Source: Strigamia acuminata
Lineage: Eukaryota; Arthropoda; Chilopoda; Geophilomorpha; Linotaeniidae
Direction: 5' to 3'
NCBI GenBank assembly: GCA_949358305.1
Contig: OX442315.1
Coordinates: 9,884,427 to 9,948,426 of the forward strand
DNA length: 64,000 bases
The number at the start of each line of letters is the position of its first letter. Position 1 is the stretch's first letter. Positions 32,282 through 42,803 of this stretch are shown in pieces. The position numbers were made by a program, and so were the translations under genes. A model generated the notes under the pieces. It had not been told where the DNA came from. It worked only from the letters and a program-made list of their open reading frames with translations, and did not search any database.

Positions 32282-33237
32282 TCAATCCTTCTTGCTGGGA
32301 CCCGACGCTGGATCCATCGCCTGGGCGAAACTCACTCCAGGGACGGGCGGCTCAGCGCCGGGCGGCACAACGCCGGGCGGCAAAACCAGATCTCCAACCA
32401 AGGCCGAAGACTGGTTGCGGGGGTCCTCGTGCTCTGAAATGAAGCACAATTCGTGGCCGCCGGCGGGCTCATACGGGGCACGTCTCCTCTCGTGCAGCCA
32501 AATCCGCGGAATGAACGCCGAAAACCCGGAATTGGTGTGCCGGATCGCGTTCGCCTCCGCGGCCGTTCGAGGCGCACGGTGGGCCCTCAGCAAACGCTGA
32601 TGGAGGATCAAATCGGTGGTCTGGCGCACCTGATTGTGTAGCCAAACAAATACCGATTTTCCCTTGTCTCTCTGGGCGAGAATGAACTTTCGCGTCGCCG
32701 TCGTCATCGACAGCTGAGAGAACTCGTCGCATAACTTCTCATAGTAGTTCGTCTGAGGCTTCGCCGCTTTCGCTGGCTTGGCACTCTTCGGAACTACTGC
32801 CTGCTTGACCGTCTCTTCCCGCGCTTGTTGGGCTGCGGGAGGCGTCAGGCTCTGGCGAGCGGCGGACATCGTTGGCGGCGTCCGGCACAGCAGGCGTCTC
32901 GGCTTACCCGCCACATTTGATAGGACGGGTGTCTGTGGTGCCGCCGCTGGTGGCATCGGTGGCGGCGGCGGTGGTGGAGTTGGGGCTCCACGTGAGGCAG
33001 CCGAAGAGGCGGTGTCGCTCTCCATCGGCTCCTCACTCGTGACCATCATTGCATGTGACTGCGCTGACGGTGTTGGCGTCTACGTGGTAACGGCGTGGCG
33101 GAAGGCCATGCTCCGCAACTTGTACCCCTCCCATTCGGGGTTCACCACGTCCCGGGTCAGCTCGAAACGAGTCATCGCCGGGTTGGGGAGAATGGCGCTC
33201 CATTCCCCAACGAGTGCGCGAGGTATCTGCACACCCT
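32282..33237 (-). pseudogene. Gypsy-2 third ORF, 3' part, copy A
   Basis: The C-terminal 255 residues from the in-frame ATG at 33049 are open and closely match the end of the Gypsy-3 third ORF (MTTATRKFILAQRDKGKSVF, RHTNSGFSAFIPRIWLHER, ALVGDLVLPPG). Upstream, a TAG at about 33081 in the same frame interrupts the reading (also in copy B at 59922). Beyond it homologous codons continue (RDVVNPEWEGYKLRS) until T1 inserts at 33238. The remainder resumes at 55943. Confidence 0.88.
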
Positions 33238-33488
33238 TATGACGGTTTACAATGGCTATAAATGCCTATTTTCTATCAAGAAAGCGCTGTTGCGCCAATA
33301 TGATGGTATTTTTACAATATTCTGTGTAAAACTGATAAATGTCTAGAATAAAGTCATTTATGATGTTTCAAATACAAAGATGTTCGTTTATTAAGAATAA
33401 ACACTAATTTCCACATGATACTAAAGTATCACGGCATAATTACGAAGATTCGTCTGCTAAAACCCGCATTTGTCAATGCTCCATATTG

Positions 33489-33502
33489 CCACTAGATGGC
33501 GC
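33489..33502 (+). promoter_or_regulatory. CTCF-consensus-like motif, T1 5' LTR
   Basis: CCACTAGATGGCGC in the U3 region, about 380 bp upstream of the TATA box; same motif as in the solo T LTR. Confidence 0.45.
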
Positions 33503-33871
33503 GATCGCAATTAGCGATAAATTCGAATACGAACTTGAAAACCTCATGATTAAATATAAACGTATATTTAATCAAGTGAATAAATTGTGTTAAATATTAA
33601 TATAAATATATATTAAGTATCTGACATTGTTAAATACAATGTAACTTCCATTTCTGCGGGACAGAATGTTTAGCGATCAATCGGTCAACCGATCAATCTG
33701 ATTGGTGGAACCCATTTCCGGTCCTGGGTATCCAGTTCCGGTTGTAACAAGGATTAGCATAATTTGCATAAATGCTCCTCCGTATCCACTTCCGGTGATA
33801 CGGGATTGGAGGGATTCGTGGAACCCATGTTCCAATTGGATGACTGGATTAATCCTTAAATCCAGTCAGGT

Positions 33872-33879
33872 TATATAAA
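33872..33879 (+). promoter_or_regulatory. T1 LTR TATA box
   Basis: ggTTATATAAAccc, followed 25-35 bp downstream by cggccattccgcagctctg where transcription would be expected to start. The same arrangement is present at about 20900, 41154 and 61560 in the other T LTRs. Confidence 0.7.
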
Positions 33880-35151
33880 CCCAAACAATCGGCCATTCCG
33901 CAGCTCTGTTTGATTATTTCTGTTTGGTATTGTTACTTAAGAAGTATGATTCGTTGTTCACGTAAAAAACCTTTTGGTTCTTTGTTGATTTATTCGCAAA
34001 GAACCGTTGCATGATTCTACAGAATCATGCCACCGCCGGCAATTGAAGTCGAAGTGCTGGGATTATTATGTTGCATAAATGTTACAGTCTACGGTTGCGA
34101 CGCCGAAGGAGAACCCGCCGTTGTGCAATTCAGTATCCTCCGGACAGGACCAAGTTGTCTTTTTCGGTATGAACGTATTCCGTTACCACGAGTAGCATCG
34201 GTATTGTTGAGAATCGGTTCCTTCACCTGATGGTGCCAAAGCAGTCTGTTTTACAGTAACCACGAGTAGCACCAAGTGTTTGGCAAGCTGATTCTCATGG
34301 TATTCGATGCCAAAGCAGTCGGTCTATTATTAGTACCGCGAGAGATAAAACTGCTGTGCGGAGCCGCGAGCTATCGACCCCTGTGTACGTGGTACCGTCA
34401 ACCACTCGATGGACGACCGTGCTGCGACGCCGGGGACGCTTGATACCGTTCTGCATGGCAAGGCGTATATTCTAATCGATGGCAATTGTGTGTTGCGACG
34501 GGAAGCTTAATCTTCATTTTATTTATAACAGCAAAACTTAAACTCGACAACCAGTTGGACCAAAATCAAGTCAGAAGACTTAATCTCATATTGAACTCAA
34601 TATAACCGATAAGTTGACGACAACTTATTCCCGAAATATCTAAATAAGAATTCACAACGATATGAATTAAATATAATTCATAAGTGGAATATTGATAAGT
34701 AAATGAATACATTTACTTACACCAATATCCTCCCAAAGTTGTGGCGGTGCAGACAAAGTCAACCGCAATGCTCAGATCATTCGATTTATCGACGTGCGAT
34801 AGTTTACACAGCGAACCAAGGAAACCAGCGAAGCCGTATCGGACTCCAGGACACAGCCATCCGGCTTAAGATGACATCTATAATCAGGTCGAGCGATGGG
34901 GAAACCGCTCCCATATTCCAGACCCGTAGTGATATTATTCTAGGGCCAGTTGGCTAATTCTTTGTATAGTTTAATAGCTGATTTAACTTGCCAAATGTCG
35001 GCATTAGTCCTATGTATAATTTAGCTCATCCATATTGTTTGCCAACAATAAACTGTCTTGTATTTATCTCGTATTGTATTCACTGTTTATTTATCGCGAT
35101 CTCTTCCCGGTACCATTGTTAAATGGGAGTTGTGGTCGTCACCGTCACACG

Positions 35152-35169
35152 TGGAGGTCCCACCGAGAT
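35152..35169 (+). other. T1 primer-binding site (tRNA-Gln)
   Basis: TGGAGGTCCCACCGAGAT, two bases after the LTR, is the complement of the 3' end of animal tRNA-Gln with acceptor GGTCCCA/TGGGACC, as I recall that tRNA. It is the main evidence that T is a retroelement and not a TIR DNA transposon. Confidence 0.8.
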
Positions 35170-38100
35170 TAGGTTGCAATTAAATTCGATAGAATTGTAA
35201 AAGTGAATTTTGAGATAAATATTTAACTAAAAGATTTAGTTAAAAAACAGACAAGTTTCAAACCATGTTTATTTTCTTGAGAAACACCAAAACAGTCCTT
35301 TAACTAGGAATTTCGGAAGTTATAGACCTATCACACGATCACTGAAATAGGTTGCAAATTAATTCGATCGAATTGCAAAAGCGAATCTTGAATCCGATAT
35401 TAACTAAAAAATTTTAGTTAAAACAGACAAATAGATTTTCAGTTTATATTTTCATGTGAAAAGTTAAACTGACGAAATGGAAACGTTTAGTGAACTCTCT
35501 TTACTATTTTCGTTCGACAATTTAAGGAATACGAAGTATTTTAAATAAGAAATCAAAAAAGTTTCGAGTGAAATAAGAATACAGATATTTTTTTCGAAGT
35601 TTGTTTTATTTCGAAAAGCTAAAAACATACAAGTTTAGAAGGCGGACTTCTTACGAATTTATCTTTCCACCTGAAAAGTTAAAACGAAGAAAACACCGCA
35701 ACTATTTGGAAATATTTACAAGAAATTAAGTTTCTTGTAACTGTACGTCGACACCGATAGCCAGCGACCACGCGCCATAGCAATACGCGTCGATCTCCGT
35801 ATCAAACGCAGCAGGGAAGCTACTCAAACCTTCAACGCAAGGTGCGAACGAATGCTTGGAAATTATGGCGGACAACAGATAAAAGACAGCGGAGAAATGT
35901 TACAGAAGGTTCGTAGAGATTTATTTAAGTGTCGCGAACTAATTTTTCCACTGCCATCGGTACCAAAGATAATTTAGTTGTTGGAGAAAAACAACACACT
36001 CCATTTCGCAGAAAAGATTTGCAAATCGAAATGAATATTACCTTTATTTGAAGGAATTAACTATTTTCACAAAAAGTACATTTTTTCCTTCGGGACAATG
36101 GAAATTAAGAAAATATAAAATGGCGGCGAATGAAGTTGCCGACCACGTAGAATAGTATTTTTTACATTGAAAGTTACGAATCACGATAAACGCTTTCCCT
36201 CGGAAAAGTAAAAGGATTTCATTCAATCTTTCCTTTCGGAAATTTAACAGTGTTTTAAGTTTCCAACGATATTTGGGTCTCCCAAATTTTGAGAATTTCT
36301 AAATGAAATTTAGCTGTTTGAAAAACAACGAATATTTTTAGTAATCTAATCGGACATTTTCCCACATGATTTCTTAAAACCGGAATAACAAATCCATTTG
36401 TGGCTATGAACTTTGCCACATGAAATATTTACGGAGCGAATATTTTTTGATTGGATTGAAGCTTTAAAATCAGATAGCTGATTTAAACGAAGAAAATAAG
36501 TTTCAAAGTAATTATTTTTCTTTCGGAAAAATCAAATAAATCACCGCTGATGAAAAGTTGTATTTTTCCATTCGAAAAAACTAAGAATTGCACAAGATTT
36601 ATCTTCTATTTTGAACATAGATTTTATTCAGAAAAGGAAAGATTCTAGATACATTATTTTTCTCTAAAAATTAAGAATTTAGTCAATTTTCCTAAAGGTT
36701 AATGGAATGTCATCATATATTTCGTTCGTAATTTACGTGTTAAAGTTTAATCAGAAAAACGATTGAATATGTTTTATTTGCGATAAGTAAAAGAAAGGTT
36801 CTTTAAAAATGGAATTTCGATGCAAATCCCACAGTAAAGGGAATGTTATGTGTGAGCAATTAACGAAAAGTTGGAATAACTTCATTTTATTTCATTCAAA
36901 AGTAGTTGTGAAAAATCAATTTCAAATATTTTTCAAAGAAAAATTATTTTTTTTATCGGAAAAAAGTAATTTACATGTCCTCGCGCGGACCGAGTAGTAA
37001 ACTGCTTAATTGTGACATCGATACTGTTATTGTGTCACGTGTTATACGGAATTCCAAACCAGTGAATTACGAATTTTGGCGCGATAGGAATAGAAGTTTG
37101 ACAGTGAAAGTTCTCCAGATTTGTCTTTTCATTTGAAAAGTTCAAATTGAGGAAATGCTGCAGCAGATGAAGGTATTTACGACAATTGAGATTTAAATAT
37201 TCTTTCATTCAAAAGATAAAAGATCTCTGCAAAAACATCTCGTTATTAGAGATAAGGGGGACGAAAATTATTAAAACGAATAATCAAAGACACGTCCTTC
37301 GTAAATATCGCAAAGGAATAACTAATTGTGAAAACAATTGTCCGCTCAGGAAAAGTGGAATTTAGCTAGATATTTTCTTTCGAAAAATCAAAGCAATTGT
37401 CATCAAAAAAGAAAGATTTGATGAATAATTTTTACCCAAAAGTCTAAAGGATTGTCGAATAGTTTTCTCCCGAAAAACAAGTACACATTTGTACCAATAA
37501 CTTTATCGTTTAAAGTAAAATTTCGAATATTTTCTTTTGGAAGATTAGAGAATTAGATAATTTTTCTCGCAAAACAAATTTAAAGAATTTTAACGAATTT
37601 TTATTTGTTAAAAAAATTTGTTAAAAAAGGGGGAGATGGATGGTGAAAATTTATTTTTTCACACTCGAAAAATGGAATTTAAACCCGAAAAAGTAAAGAC
37701 TTGGTCAAATTATTCTTCCTATTGGAAATGAATACACAATGTTGGGAATCGAAAATAGATTTCAATTACAAAGGAATGATTATTTGAACGATAATTGAAT
37801 AAGAATAAGAAAAATTGAGAGTTTGAGAAAACTTTATTAAAGTTGTGGTTGTAACGATATCACACACTAACGGAATAATTAAAAGAAAAATATTTTTTGA
37901 AGAAAAGTTATTTAATTATTTGGATTGGTAAAAATCCCAAAGTTCAAGAAGATTGAAGTAAGTTTATTTTATTTTCATTTGAAAAATACAATATTTTACG
38001 AATGTCTTCCCGAAGGAATTTTATTTTATCGGTAAAATTGAATCTCGAAGGGAACGGACTTAGTAGAGAACTACTAATTAGATGTAACGTCCTTTATACC

Positions 38101-38441
38101 ATTGGCCGACACTAACATCCGCCAATCAGAAGTTGGGAGATCTAGGGATCCCCAGCCCCCTGCTATTAAAGGAGGACCAGATCAGATACTGATCATTCGC
38201 ATCCAGACCAGACCAGAAGACGTGTTCCAGAGTCATCTTGACCACGCCGTCCCGATTTCAGTCACGATTCGAATTTTGTGTGCCGTGTAACCTGCAAAAG
38301 CTAACACGTGTCAAACAAACGCGAAGTTTAATTTTATTTTGTCAAAAGTAAAAGTTTAGAAGTGTTTCTTGTTGAAAAGTGTATTATATTCGTCTTCTTT
38401 ATAAATTAAAGAATTAAAATCGTCAGATTTTGAATTTTTTT
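35170..38441 (+). other. T1 non-coding leader with degenerate repeat motif
   Basis: 3.3 kb without significant ORFs. The first part contains two leader units (period 186 bp) that begin TCACACG and contain ggttgcaattaaattcgat. From about 35450 to 38000 a loose motif TTTTC-N-TTCGAAAAGTTAAA recurs at least twenty times (examples at 35452, 35611, 35668, 36195, 36520, 36565, 37120, 37374, 37681). G-rich purine tracts occur at 37254 and 37624. Similar sequence follows the T2 LTR. Confidence 0.7.
38090..38290 (+). promoter_or_regulatory. Possible internal promoter of T1 ORF
   Basis: A GC-richer patch in AT-rich surroundings with two CCAAT-type boxes (cattggcc, cgccaatcag), a TATA-like gctattaaagg at about 38163 and an initiator-like ttcagtcac at about 38258, about 180 bp upstream of the ORF. 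This could mark a captured cellular promoter; no experimental support is available here. Confidence 0.3.
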
Positions 38442-39923
38442 ATGGCTCAAAAACCATTGAATATGATCGATCCAAAAGGAAATAATAAGCAGACAAACTT
38501 AAATTTAAGTTCTGTACCACTTGGCGATCAAACAGAAAAGATTCCCGATCGTTTTACTCTGTATTGTAATCGTCATGGACTGGATAAAACCAAGTTTAAA
38601 AATATAATCGAAGCTTCAGACTATGTAAAAGCTAGGAACTGGCGAGATCGTACCCAATCTCAATCCTCACATCAAGATCCAGTACGGAATCCACAAACAC
38701 ACAGCCGAAACTTAGTGAATCAAGATTCTCATACTATGTTTCAAACATCCAGTAGGGGATCTAAGTTAGAAAAGTTTAAACCACCTAATTCGGTAGATAA
38801 GGGGGAAGAGAATTATAAACCTAATAATTCTCGTCCAGAGAGTTCGTTAACTAACCAGTCGGTTGTTCAGAACAAATTAAAACTCGTTTACAATCGAGAT
38901 CAGCTAATTTCAGTTCGATATGCTAATCCAGCTGAAGCACAACGATATGTGGCTAGCCTTAATCTGTCGATTAACCTACCGCTATCAAAAGAATTGGGAA
39001 CCGTAAACAAAAGTTTTGGGCCACCAATATCAACGCAAAGGAAAGATATTCGGACTCCAAACAAACATTTGCAGTCAAATAACGTACAACAACGTGCCCG
39101 ATCGCCGATCACAAACTCATGTTTGCGGACGTATGATTTGTCTACCAAGAAGAGTCCCCAGCCAAGACAATTCTACCTAACGCCCATTTCAAATCGAAAA
39201 AAGGTCAAGCAAACTTTTCCCTTGAAAAAGTATTACCAACACGATAATGAGAATGATTTTAAACCTAAAAAAGAAAGTTTTTTGACTAACCCACGGGAGA
39301 TCCGGTATCAATTCGAACAGTATTGTAAACAATACCAGTTAAATTCAGCTGAATTTAAAAATATAAACGAAGCGCAACAATTCGTATTTCGAAATCAATA
39401 CCGTAACCAACGACTAAAACCCGTCCCAGTCGTCAATCTGACGGAGATACAACAATTTGCGTCTGGAAAGCAACCCTGCAATATCCAGAATAATTCATCT
39501 CAACGAGAGGAATTAAGAACTTCAAAAAAGCGTTTTCGGTCACCAAGTCCAGCTGGTGATGAAGAAACTTCAAGTACAAACCAACATGTTCAAAAACTGA
39601 CTGGAAACCCAGGTTTCCAATCATCAGTTCCACGACTTAGAGTCAAATATAGATCCCCTCGTTTGTTGCGGGATTTCACAATTCCAAATATGGGTCCTTT
39701 CCACGTATGGTTTTCCAATGAGGGTCCCATTCATGTATGGTTTTCCAGAGATGACCTAAAACAAAAAGTTGGGTCGTCACGGTCATTTACACTGCCAAGT
39801 CAGTACACTGTATGTAACTGCCCAAAGGAAAAACGTCGAAAGAAATCAGTACAGCAGGCTGAGAGATCTCGGAAATTCGCAAATATGCGAGCTCAATATT
39901 TAGCAAAGAATCATGTTGATTAA
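38442..39923 (+). CDS. T1 unknown protein with repeated Tyr-Cys and Glu-Ala motifs
   Basis: 493 codons from the first ATG (ttttATGGCTCAA). No gag, protease, RT or known domain is recognised. Residues 37-66 (RFTLYCNRHGLDKTKFKNI) and 288-318 (RYQFEQYCKQYQLNSAEFK) are copies of one module of about 30 residues. Shorter echoes, NPAEAQRYV near 163 and LTEIQQFA near 345, suggest a four-fold helical motif. A 30-bp tandem repeat gives GPFHVWFSN/GPIHVWFSR near residue 420. The protein is basic, rich in Asn, Gln, Ser and Lys, with RSPSP and KEKRRKK stretches; no signal peptide or membrane segment. AATAAA follows at about 40232. Intact in an otherwise non-coding element, so it may be a diverged gag-like RNA-binding protein or a captured host gene. 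Confidence 0.6.
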   Translation: MAQKPLNMIDPKGNNKQTNLNLSSVPLGDQTEKIPDRFTLYCNRHGLDKTKFKNIIEASDYVKARNWRDRTQSQSSHQDPVRNPQTHSRNLVNQDSHTMFQTSSRGSKLEKFKPPNSVDKGEENYKPNNSRPESSLTNQSVVQNKLKLVYNRDQLISVRYANPAEAQRYVASLNLSINLPLSKELGTVNKSFGPPISTQRKDIRTPNKHLQSNNVQQRARSPITNSCLRTYDLSTKKSPQPRQFYLTPISNRKKVKQTFPLKKYYQHDNENDFKPKKESFLTNPREIRYQFEQYCKQYQLNSAEFKNINEAQQFVFRNQYRNQRLKPVPVVNLTEIQQFASGKQPCNIQNNSSQREELRTSKKRFRSPSPAGDEETSSTNQHVQKLTGNPGFQSSVPRLRVKYRSPRLLRDFTIPNMGPFHVWFSNEGPIHVWFSRDDLKQKVGSSRSFTLPSQYTVCNCPKEKRRKKSVQQAERSRKFANMRAQYLAKNHVD

Positions 39924-40519
39924 CATGATATGATACACAAAGATTCCCCGATTATAGTGTAAACAGAAAATCCTCTTCTAAAAATCATGACCTCTCTTCT
40001 AAAGAAAAGGGGGACAAAATATAAAGTTAAAATTAACAATTCTCGAAAAAGTAATATTACAGTATTAAAAGACAACTAGTTTAAATTAAAATTAGTCAAT
40101 TGTACAAAGAATACCAAGTGACTCCGGTCATGACAATTAAGGGGGACATTTTGATTCTTAAATTGTCAACTCTTATCATCTAAAAGCTATTTATTGTATA
40201 TTTATAGCGATACATCTGACTAGGCATATGAAATAAATATTTTGTGATAACACAAATGATGATTTTATGTATGACGAAAGTTTCTTCAAAAAGAAGACTT
40301 GGAAATAAATTCTGGACTTGAATTTAGGCTATTAGAAAAGATTATTTCGGCAGAAAATCAGAACTTAGATAATTCAAGTTAGTTTATGTAAACTCAAATT
40401 CGAAATTGGAAGTCACGGTATCTCCAAGATACATCAAGTCCGAAAATAGCATTTATGCTAATTAGGAGAATAACGAAAACTCTATAAAATATTATACAGT
40501 TGTGTTATTAAGGGGGATG
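39924..40519 (+). other. T1 3' non-coding region with polypurine tracts
   Basis: AT-rich. The tract aagggggatg directly abuts the 3' LTR (40510-40519). Near-copies occur at 40001-40013 (aaagaaaaggggg) and 40139-40147 (aaggggga), so several plus-strand primer sites may exist. A polyadenylation-like AATAAA lies at about 40232. Confidence 0.65.
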
Positions 40520-41748
40520 TATGACGGTTTACAATGGCTATAAATGCCTATTTTCTATCAAGAAAGCGCTGTTGCGCCAATATGATGGTATTTTTACAAT
40601 ATTCTGTGTAAAACTGATAAATGTCTAGAATAAAGTCATTTATGATGTTTCAAATACAAAGATGTTCGTTTATTAAGAATAAACACTAATTTCCACATGA
40701 TACTAAAGTATCACGGCATAATTACGAAGATTCGTCTGCTAAAACCCGCATTTGTCAATGCTCCATATTGCCACTAGATGGCGCGATTGCAATTAGCGAT
40801 AAATTCGAATACGAACTTGAAAACCTCATGATTAAATATAAACGTATATTTAATCAAGTGAATAAATTGTGTTAAATATTAATATAAATATATATTAAGT
40901 ATCTGACATTGTTAAATACAATGTAACTTCCATTTCTGCGGGACAGAATGTTTAGCGATCAATCGGTCAACCGATCAATCTGATTGGTGGAACCCATTTC
41001 CGGTCCTGGGTATCCAGTTCCGGTTGTAACAAGGATTAGCATAATTTGCATAAATGCTCCTCCGTATCCACTTCCGGTGATACGGGATTGGAGGGATTCG
41101 TGGAACCCATGTTCCAATTGGATGACTGGATTAATCCTTAAATCCAGTCAGGTTATATAAACCCAAACAATCGGCCATTCCGCAGCTCTGTTTGATTATT
41201 TCTGTTTGGTATTGTTACTTAAGAAGTATGATTCGTTGTTCACGTAAAAAACCTTTTGGTTCTTTGTTGATTTATTCGCAAAGAACCGTTGCATGATTCT
41301 ACAGAATCATGCCACCGCCGGCAATTGAAGTCGAAGTGCTGGGATTATTATGTTGCATAAATGTTACAGTCTACGGTTGCGACGCCGAAGGAGAACCCGC
41401 CGTTGTGCAATTCAGTATCCTCCGGACAGGACCAAGTTGTCTTTTTCGGTATGAACGTATTCCGTTACCACGAGTAGCATCGGTATTGTTGAGAATCGGT
41501 TCCTTCACCTGATGGTGCCAAAGCAGTCTGTTTTACAGTAACCACGAGTAGCACCAAGTGTTTGGCAAGCTGATTCTCATGGTATTCGATGCCAAAGCAG
41601 TCGGTCTATTATTAGTACCGCGAGAGATAAAACTGCTGTGCGGAGCCGCGAGCTATCGACCCCTGTGTACGTGGTACCGTCAACCACTCGATGGACGACC
41701 GTGCTGCGACGCCGGGGACGCTTGATACCGTTCTGCATGGCAAGGCGT
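40520..41748 (+). repeat. T1 3' LTR, left part
   Basis: Matches 33238 onward, with a C/T difference at gcgcgat-c/t-gc seen by eye. It is cut after gcgt (41745-41748) by Gypsy-3 and resumes with the duplicated gcgt at 55252. Confidence 0.93.
40771..40784 (+). promoter_or_regulatory. CTCF-consensus-like motif, T1 3' LTR
   Basis: Same CCACTAGATGGCGC as in the 5' LTR; the one LTR difference noted lies just outside it. Confidence 0.45.
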
Positions 41749-42767
41749 TGTCGCGCTCAACTCTAACCGTCGCTAACTCGTGGGTTGATTACTTAATTCG
41801 ACTAACTCACTACCGCTTTGCTCAAGCGGTTTACCCAAAGAAATGATTACACAGATATAAAAGGTAAAATATAATATAGATTTATTCTGTGGGACAATGT
41901 ACAGATATATCTTATATATATATATATATAAAAGGTAGGTAAAAGGTAAATCGGAATGGGTGAAGGGAAATGGAAAGGTAAAGGTATGATGAAAGCTGGC
42001 TGGAATCGGCGAGGTCGTCTGTTGTCTCGGTCGTGTCCAAGATGGCGTCCTCGTTGTGGCAACGTGGTGTCGTCTTGGGCCGGCGTGGCAATATGGCGTC
42101 CTCGGCTCGTCTCTGGCTGGTCCTTCGGGCTCACGCTGGTCGGGCGCGAGTGAATGCTTAGTTAAAAGGCTTACTTCGGGCTGTTGTCTAGGTTTTTGTG
42201 TGGTGTCCGGCGATCACACAGCGGCGGACTCTTCTGGCTCCCGGCGGTCACACAGCGGCGGGAACGCTCGTCGTGGTTTTACTGCAGTTTAGGCTTGTGC
42301 GACCGTTTGTCTGCACAACTCGCTAAACTGGAGTGGTTTTTACTATTTCTAGCTGGTGTGCTAAAATAGTGTGGTAATCTTATCTCGCAGGTTACTCTGC
42401 GGAGTTTGACACTGACCAAACGTACTCACGGTAAATTGTCCTTTGTCCTTGGTCAATCCCAGTATATTTACTTGGGCCTGATCTTGTAGGACGACGGGTT
42501 TACGTGTGTTTCTCGTTTGATGGTTGTGTTGGTTCTGCCCGCTCAGTGCAAGGCACATTCCTTTGCACAAAGCGGGGTCGACAGGTGACCGGAATCACCC
42601 AATGGTGGGGTGGACGAGCCATCCCCACTCCCTCAGGGCAGACGCCTGTCCATTGACTAGATGTCAATGCACTGAGGGAAGGGAGACGCGCTTGCGGCTC
42701 CCCTTACACCCGAAACGAGGTCACGAGAGAAACTCTTCGTTGACCCCGGTCCAGTCGGGTCACAACA
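41749..42767 (-). repeat. Gypsy-3 3' LTR
   Basis: 1019 bp, TGTTGTGACCCGAC at 42767 (minus) to GAGCGCGACA at 41749. Contains a (TA)n run near 41912 and AT-rich termini. Confidence 0.95.
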
Positions 42768-42779
42768 CTTCCCCCTCCG
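42768..42779 (-). other. Gypsy-3 polypurine tract
   Basis: Minus-strand cggagggggaag immediately before the 3' LTR. Confidence 0.85.
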
Positions 42780-42803
42780 AGCTCAGACCGTGGGGCTGAG
42801 CGA

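Larger units (their letters stand above)
33238..35149 (+). repeat. T1 5' LTR
   Basis: 1912 bp, ends TATGACGGT and ACCGTCACA. The first dinucleotide is TA rather than TG; the 3' LTR and T2 share this, so it is a subfamily variant and not a fresh mutation. TATA box at 33872-33879 (ttatataaac) and AATAAA at about 35047 frame a long R region. A 67-codon ORF at 34027 recurs in all the T LTRs. Confidence 0.93.

Noticed and set aside
34027-34230. 67-codon ORF identical in the T LTRs (also 21055, 41309, 61716)
   Set aside because: It lies in the R region and is the same because LTR copies are near-identical. The older copy at 1-240 does not keep it clearly, and it has no recognised features.
33238-35149. 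T as a DNA transposon because of its inverted TGTGACGGT/ACCGTCACA ends
   Set aside because: Paired direct LTRs, a tRNA-Gln primer site and a purine tract show it is an LTR element; short inverted ends are normal for LTRs.
41912-41932. (TA)n microsatellite near the Gypsy-3 LTR start as an origin or promoter
   Set aside because: Simple repeat inside both LTRs; nothing more is supported.
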